Shown piece after piece: positions 59,234 to 64,000 of a stretch of DNA of 64,000 nt. The position numbers and the translations under genes were made by a program. The notes beneath the pieces were generated by a model that searched no databases, was not told the DNA's origin, and was given only the letters and a program-made list of their open reading frames with translations. The DNA is from Guyanagaster necrorhizus (taxonomy: Eukaryota > Basidiomycota > Agaricomycetes > Agaricales > Physalacriaceae): positions 1,018,344 through 1,082,343 of the forward strand of contig NW_025064891.1 in assembly GCF_019112545.1 (NCBI RefSeq). Reading direction: 5' to 3'. Positions within the stretch are counted from its first letter, which is position 1; every line of letters starts with the position of its first letter.

Positions 59234-62009
59234 TTATAATTTCGACGTTGCGTTGACCAAATCCTCCAGATTCACGTACTTTTGGTACAATCTGAGCGAT
59301 TCAGGATTTGCTACAGTACCGCTCGGCTTCAAACTGGACCCAGATACAATCTGCTTCACTGCGATTTCAATCTGAACGACCGTTAGAAGTCTCTGGAACG
59401 GAAGACAGTGAAAAGGTACCTTTTTCCCATTGACTGTATATGGAATGTCATCCACCTCGAATATGTATGCAGGAACGTGCCGTGAACTCAGACATGTACG
59501 TATGGAGTCTTTGATGTCATTGATCAAAGTCGAAGACAAACTGTTTCCTGGTCGCATTTTTACGAAGAGAAGAACTCGCTCATTAAGGTCCTTCAAACGG
59601 CGTTGACCGATACATAAAGAGTCCTCCACGGTAGAGGAAAACCTTCCCATGACGTTGTATATCTCGCCGGAGCCAAACCGCACCCCACTTGGATTTAAAA
59701 CACCGTCACTGTCAAAAGACTCTGAGATTAGGCGTATATGAAGAGCAGATTGAGGCTGACCTGCGGCCAAGAATTATAGCTCCCTTAGTTTTAGGATTAA
59801 TGACCATGAAATCACCCTGCCGCCAGAAACCTGAATGAGATATGTCAAGAGAGTCCAACAGGGCCTCGAGTAGAATTTACTTGCCTGGGTACGTGCTAAA
59901 GTATGTTTCTCGTAACTTCTTTCCATCAGGAGTATCTCCCCAAAAGAACAAAGGAATCGTCGGATGGGGTCGCGTACAAACGAGTTCGCCTGGCTCAGAG
60001 GTATGCTCGATGTTGTTTCCCTCAGGGTCAAAAACCTCAACTTTCATTCCCAAAGCTTTGACCTTCAATTCTGCAAAAACCAAAATTCTGATAGCCATAG
60101 TCGGGATTAGACAGGCACATACCCCCAGCGTATGATGGCAGGCAGGGAGTTCCTGTCAAGACTGCAGTCGCATGAGGGCACTGTACATGAGTCAAATAGA
60201 ATACTTACATCCACCACAAACGTCAGTACCGCCCGAAGTGGAGAAGAGATGAACAGTGTCCCCGAAAACTTCCTGAGTCCATGCGAATAGCGAGGGAGTG
60301 AGAGGGGCACCAGTGACTAGAATTGATGCAAGGGCTTCGAAAGGCGCTAGCTCCACTATCAAAGTACAGATGAACGATAATCTATCACGTCCACGGTTGA
60401 AACTGACAAGGCTTTATTCCCTGGCTTTGTATCTCCGACAGGAAACGCGGACTGGTTCCGAATAGAGTAACACTGGAGCGGAAATTAGTGAGCATCTCCG
60501 TCTAAGAAAAGTACGCTAAAATAGGTACTTCTGGTCATTGATAAACTTGAGGAAGGTTCGTAGATCAGGATGCAAAGGAGATCCGTCGTAACAGATAACG
60601 TGCGCGCCACAGCTTAGCGCAGTAAGCATGAGAGTCCACATTATCCATCCCGTCTACGTGTAAGATTCAGCGCCATCTCATTTACCGGACCAAAGACGTA
60701 CAGATGTATACTGAAACAAAGTTTGACCATAGTGGAGATCAGCTCCGAGATGGACATCTTTCTTGGCAGTCATAAGGACACCCTAAGGGGAAAAACGACA
60801 TTTCAACGAGATCAAGAAGCTCGATGGGGGGGAGAAAACGAACACCGGCCGAATGCACGATACACTTCGGAGGCCCCGAAGTACCCGAACTATACACAAT
60901 GAACAGAGGCTGGCTGAATGGAAGCTGCTCGAACGTTAGTTCTCTGTTATCACCTGTTGCAAGGAAGGCCGAGAGTGCCGTCCTTCAATCGCGGAGATGT
61001 AAATGGAGAAAACGCAAAACTTATCAATATTATGCTTACAACTTCGATCCGGGTCTCGGAGTCAGCTCTCTTCCTGTGATCCCACTCGGGAGTAAGATTG
61101 CATGTTGTAGGCCGTGTGCTTGCAGGTCTTCAATGACAGCGTAAGCTTTCGACATGAGATTGACAACTTTCCCGGCATATAATACTTCTGATTCCGAAAA
61201 GAAGAACTTGGGTTGGATTTGTCGATATCGACCCAACACTCCCTATAAAGGTTGTGCTAGTTTGAGTTTGCATGTCATATTTTCAGGCCAAGACCTACCT
61301 CAGCGCCCATATCGGTGGCCGTAGACGAGAAAATACCGCCTATACTCGCAGTCGCGATAGCAAGGACGATGGCTGTTGCGGAATTTCTGACGACAGCTAA
61401 GACGCGTGAGACATCTACGCAAAACACTAGAGGTTGTTAGTGATTTACCTGCTACTCTATCACCAACAACCAAGCCATTCACCCTCAAGGCAGCTGCCAT
61501 CTCTCTAACCATGCCCCGGAGTTGCTTCCAAGTATAATCTACGACTTTTCCGGACTCTCCGCTAGCACTGATCGCTAGGCTGTCATCGTTCCGTATGAGA
61601 AGATTCTCAGCATAGTTCAGACGAGCGCCCGGGAACCAGACGGGAACCTCGGGTGTGCGTCCTGGACTTGTAATCTGTAAGATCCCGCTATGAGCTGTTT
61701 CGATGTCAGATATAAAGAAATGGATGTACTTGTAATTTATTCGGGGGCACGGACGAAACGATATGTAAATACTCCCATAAGTCTAGCCAGAACGTATAGT
61801 CCTCAACAGAATATTGGTGCAGGTCGTGATAGTTCTCTGTTCATTAAGGAACAGCAGATTGAGATGATATCAGGCAAATATGGAATGAAGAACGCACGTA
61901 AATGGAAGCCGTGCTTGTGGTTGATGAATCTTCTAAAGGCGTCGACTGCTGTGCAGTTTCGAGGCAAGGGTTTCCAAATCAAACGCGACTGATCGAAGTA
62001 GGAGGACAT
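59234..62009 (-). CDS. Acetoacetyl-CoA synthetase
   Basis: Fifteen exons: 61898-62009, 61730-61836, 61449-61674, 61299-61396, 61040-61242, 60844-60982, 60702-60782, 60529-60653, 60408-60472, 60222-60355, 60123-60180, 59885-60070, 59761-59830, 59420-59708, 59234-59371; all phases agree. ANL-family motifs: [34 protein letters not shown] (the P-loop-like A3), STSGGTD (A5), WRQGDF (A7), [20 protein letters not shown] (A8) and [15 protein letters not shown] (A10, catalytic Lys). The end [18 protein letters not shown] is specific to acetoacetyl-CoA synthetases. It activates acetoacetate in the cytosol for sterol or lipid synthesis. The donor after GGTD is a weak GTTTGT; the more obvious site six codons on breaks the frame. 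Intron 12 has a GC donor. Confidence 0.9.
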
Positions 62010-62521
62010 GAAGGGCTAAGAAAAGTTACAGTTCACATGAGATCACCTAAAATACTTTTAGACCATCTCCGTAAGTATTAACTACTCAATACGTACTTAC
62101 GGGCCCGTCCGAGATGCCGCGGAATCAGTCATGGGAACACACAAGTATGACACGAGGACTATAGGTGGTAGCGAGATGCCATCTGATGCACAAATTCCCG
62201 TTTGAATAACAGAAGTACTGATATGATGCCTTGTGAAGCTGAAGCTGAAATGATTCTGTCAAAGATTGAACAAGGATTCACAGGTACAGTGTCATGAGTG
62301 GCAGTGCAGAATAAAGCTGATGGCAAATAACAACAAAACCACGTGGCCGATCCCCACAACCGCGCAGGTTGGACTGGAGGCTGACGTCCTGGCACCCTGC
62401 ATTCCCACCATTCTTCTCGCATTTCTCTAGACGCTGCTGCCGACTGCTATGGAAGGTTCTTGTCTCTCTCACTGTTACTGGTCGTGGTTGACGCGCCTAA
62501 ACAGCAGGTTCACGATCAACT
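62010..62521. promoter_or_regulatory. Divergent interval AACS / SEY1
   Basis: 512 bp between start codons. Short conflicting ORFs only; no clear TATA box. Promoters of both genes by position. Confidence 0.4.
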
Positions 62522-64000
62522 ATGAACGGACATACCGCATTCCCAACCACGAGCTCACAACGAATACAAATCATCAACGACGAGAAGAAATTCACGTATG
62601 AAGCTCCCCGTTTACTTGCTTTCCTCCTCTGAATACCTAGAAGGACTGAGTTAAACACTGAAATTGCACGTTGGGGCCTCAGGGATGTAGGCTTCAGCTA
62701 CAACATTGTAGCAGTTTTCGGATCTCAGTCCACTGGGAAAAGTTTGTGATTCTCGACACGCTTAGCTATCGGTACTTATGTTTGCAGGTACCTTACTGAA
62801 CAGACTATTCGGCACGAACTTCGACGTAATGGACGAGACGAAACGACAACAGACTACAAAAGGTCAGCTATGCATGTTGTCTGACTGCGATATGTACTGA
62901 AGGCTTTCAGGTATCTGGATGTGCAAAGGCCAGGATATGAGCGTGATGGTCATGGATGTCGAAGGCACTGACGGCAGAGAGCGCGGGGAAGACCAAGTTC
63001 GTTTGACGTCATCAATAACCTGTTAGCTGTTGACTGACATCCTTAAGGATTTTGAACGCAAATCTGCTTTATTTTCGCTAGCGTCGTCAGAAGTCCTCAT
63101 CATCAATATCTGGGAACACCAAGTCGGACTCTACCAAGGTGCCAACATGGCATTGCTCAAGACCGTTTTTGAAGTAAACCTAGGCCTGTTCGGGAAGAAG
63201 GCTCAGGACGGGACAAGTGGTCGCACATTACTGCTCTTTGTCATACGAGATCACATTGGCACTACTCCTCTTGCCAACCTTCAGGCAACGCTGACGGCCG
63301 ACCTCAAACGCATATGGGAGTCGCTTTCCAAACCGACGGAACTGAGTGACCGTCAGCTCTCCGACTACTTTGACTTGGCTTTTACAGCTCTCCCTCACAA
63401 GATATTGGCAGCGGATAAGTTTGACTCCGAGGTCAGGAATCTAAGGGGCCGGTTTGTGGACAGGGACAACGCAGACTATGTTTTCAAACCAGCCTACCAC
63501 AAACGAATCCCTGCAGATGGTGTTTCTTTCTATATGGAGAATATCTGGGTAGGTCATGCCCAGTCTTCATGGCTCTTATAGCTGATCCGCGTGCTAAGGA
63601 ACAAGTACAAACGAACAAGGATCTTGATTTGCCCACACAGCAAGAATTACTGGCTCAATTCCGCTGTGACGAGATTTCTAGTGTAGCTCTAGCTGAGTTC
63701 AATGAGCAATCCAAGTCTCAGAAGAGGCCTATCGAAGCTGGGAAAGTAGTGGAAGGTTTGGGAAAGATGATGAGGCAGTGGAGGACAGACGCTCTTAGTA
63801 TGTTTCTTTCATTTTTAGTTAGTACTGAAACTAAAGCAACATATGAAGATCGTTATGACCGTGATGCCTCACGGTATCACCAAGGTGTCTACCAACGTAA
63901 ACGCACAGATCTCACCAGTTCGCTCGATTCAACGTTGTCGCCACTGTTCCTTGGTCAGCTTAAGAACCTTCACAAATACTGTCTCGTTTCCTTCAAGAAA
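62522..64000 (+). CDS. SEY1: Sey1/RHD3 dynamin-like ER-fusion GTPase, 5' part (cut by window edge)
   Basis: Exons 62522-62595, 62641-62741, 62788-62862, 62911-62996, 63048-63548, 63599-63797 and 63849 onward. Start [20 protein letters not shown]. GTPase motifs: P-loop GSQSTGKST, switch I threonines in [17 protein letters not shown] (G3), and RDH (G4) in [14 protein letters not shown]. Then the helical region [29 protein letters not shown] and [19 protein letters not shown] sequence. Sey1/atlastin relatives fuse ER tubules. The C-terminal membrane hairpin lies beyond the window. No lesion in the visible part. Confidence 0.93.

Noticed and set aside
60178..60260. Frameshift in acetoacetyl-CoA synthetase after the GGTD motif
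   Set aside because: The apparent one-base shift disappears if the weaker GTTTGT donor right after GGTD is used; residue spacing then fits the family.

Overview
The window reads as nuclear DNA of a filamentous basidiomycete, most likely an agaricomycete. Genes are densely packed on both strands. They are cut by many 45-65 bp introns with GTRNGT donors and short CAG/TAG acceptors, and intergenic space is short except for a few 1.5-3 kb gaps. Protein families fit this placement: a Cdc11-type septin, two Gti1/Pac2 (WOPR) regulators, UvdE, Sey1, glycolipid transfer protein, free-methionine-sulfoxide reductase and Ppg1. I saw no tRNA, rRNA, CRISPR or intact transposon. Exon coordinates come from manual splicing judged by reading frame and remembered family motifs; no database search was run.

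Left third (1-19.8 kb): the 5' end of TSR1 (ribosome biogenesis) diverges from a septin gene. Next come a long low-complexity hypothetical protein, a decayed UV-damage endonuclease gene (UvdE), the TFIIA large subunit, and two tandem WOPR-domain transcription factor genes in the same orientation. The WOPR pair shares TATA-like boxes at the same distance from the ATG.

Middle (19.8-41.9 kb): a housekeeping block. It holds cysteinyl-tRNA synthetase with two in-frame starts (mitochondrial and cytosolic forms), fRMsr, glycolipid transfer protein, a LysM protein, a Cys3/MetR-type bZIP, the splicing factor Cwc24, a C2H2 zinc-finger protein, the phosphatase Ppg1, a CRAL-TRIO (Sec14-like) gene with a troubled 5' end, and an Rkm4/SETD6-type SET methyltransferase.

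Right third (44.8-64 kb): an F-box protein, a CUE-domain protein, the V-ATPase proteolipid c'' and an Arl3/ARFRP1 GTPase, followed by a decayed GMC oxidoreductase, an amino-acid permease with very small exons, two degenerate tandem fragments of a Mus81 N-terminus, an apparently intact 15-exon acetoacetyl-CoA synthetase, and the 5' part of SEY1, which runs off the right edge.

Many neighbours are head-to-head pairs with 80-510 bp between start codons (TSR1/septin, fRMsr/GLTP, CRAL-TRIO/SET, F-box/CUE, VMA16/ARL3, AACS/SEY1). No single dedicated pathway or obviously new system is visible. The most notable features are gene decay at DNA-repair loci (UvdE, Mus81 fragments), the duplicated WOPR regulators and several unusual splice structures.
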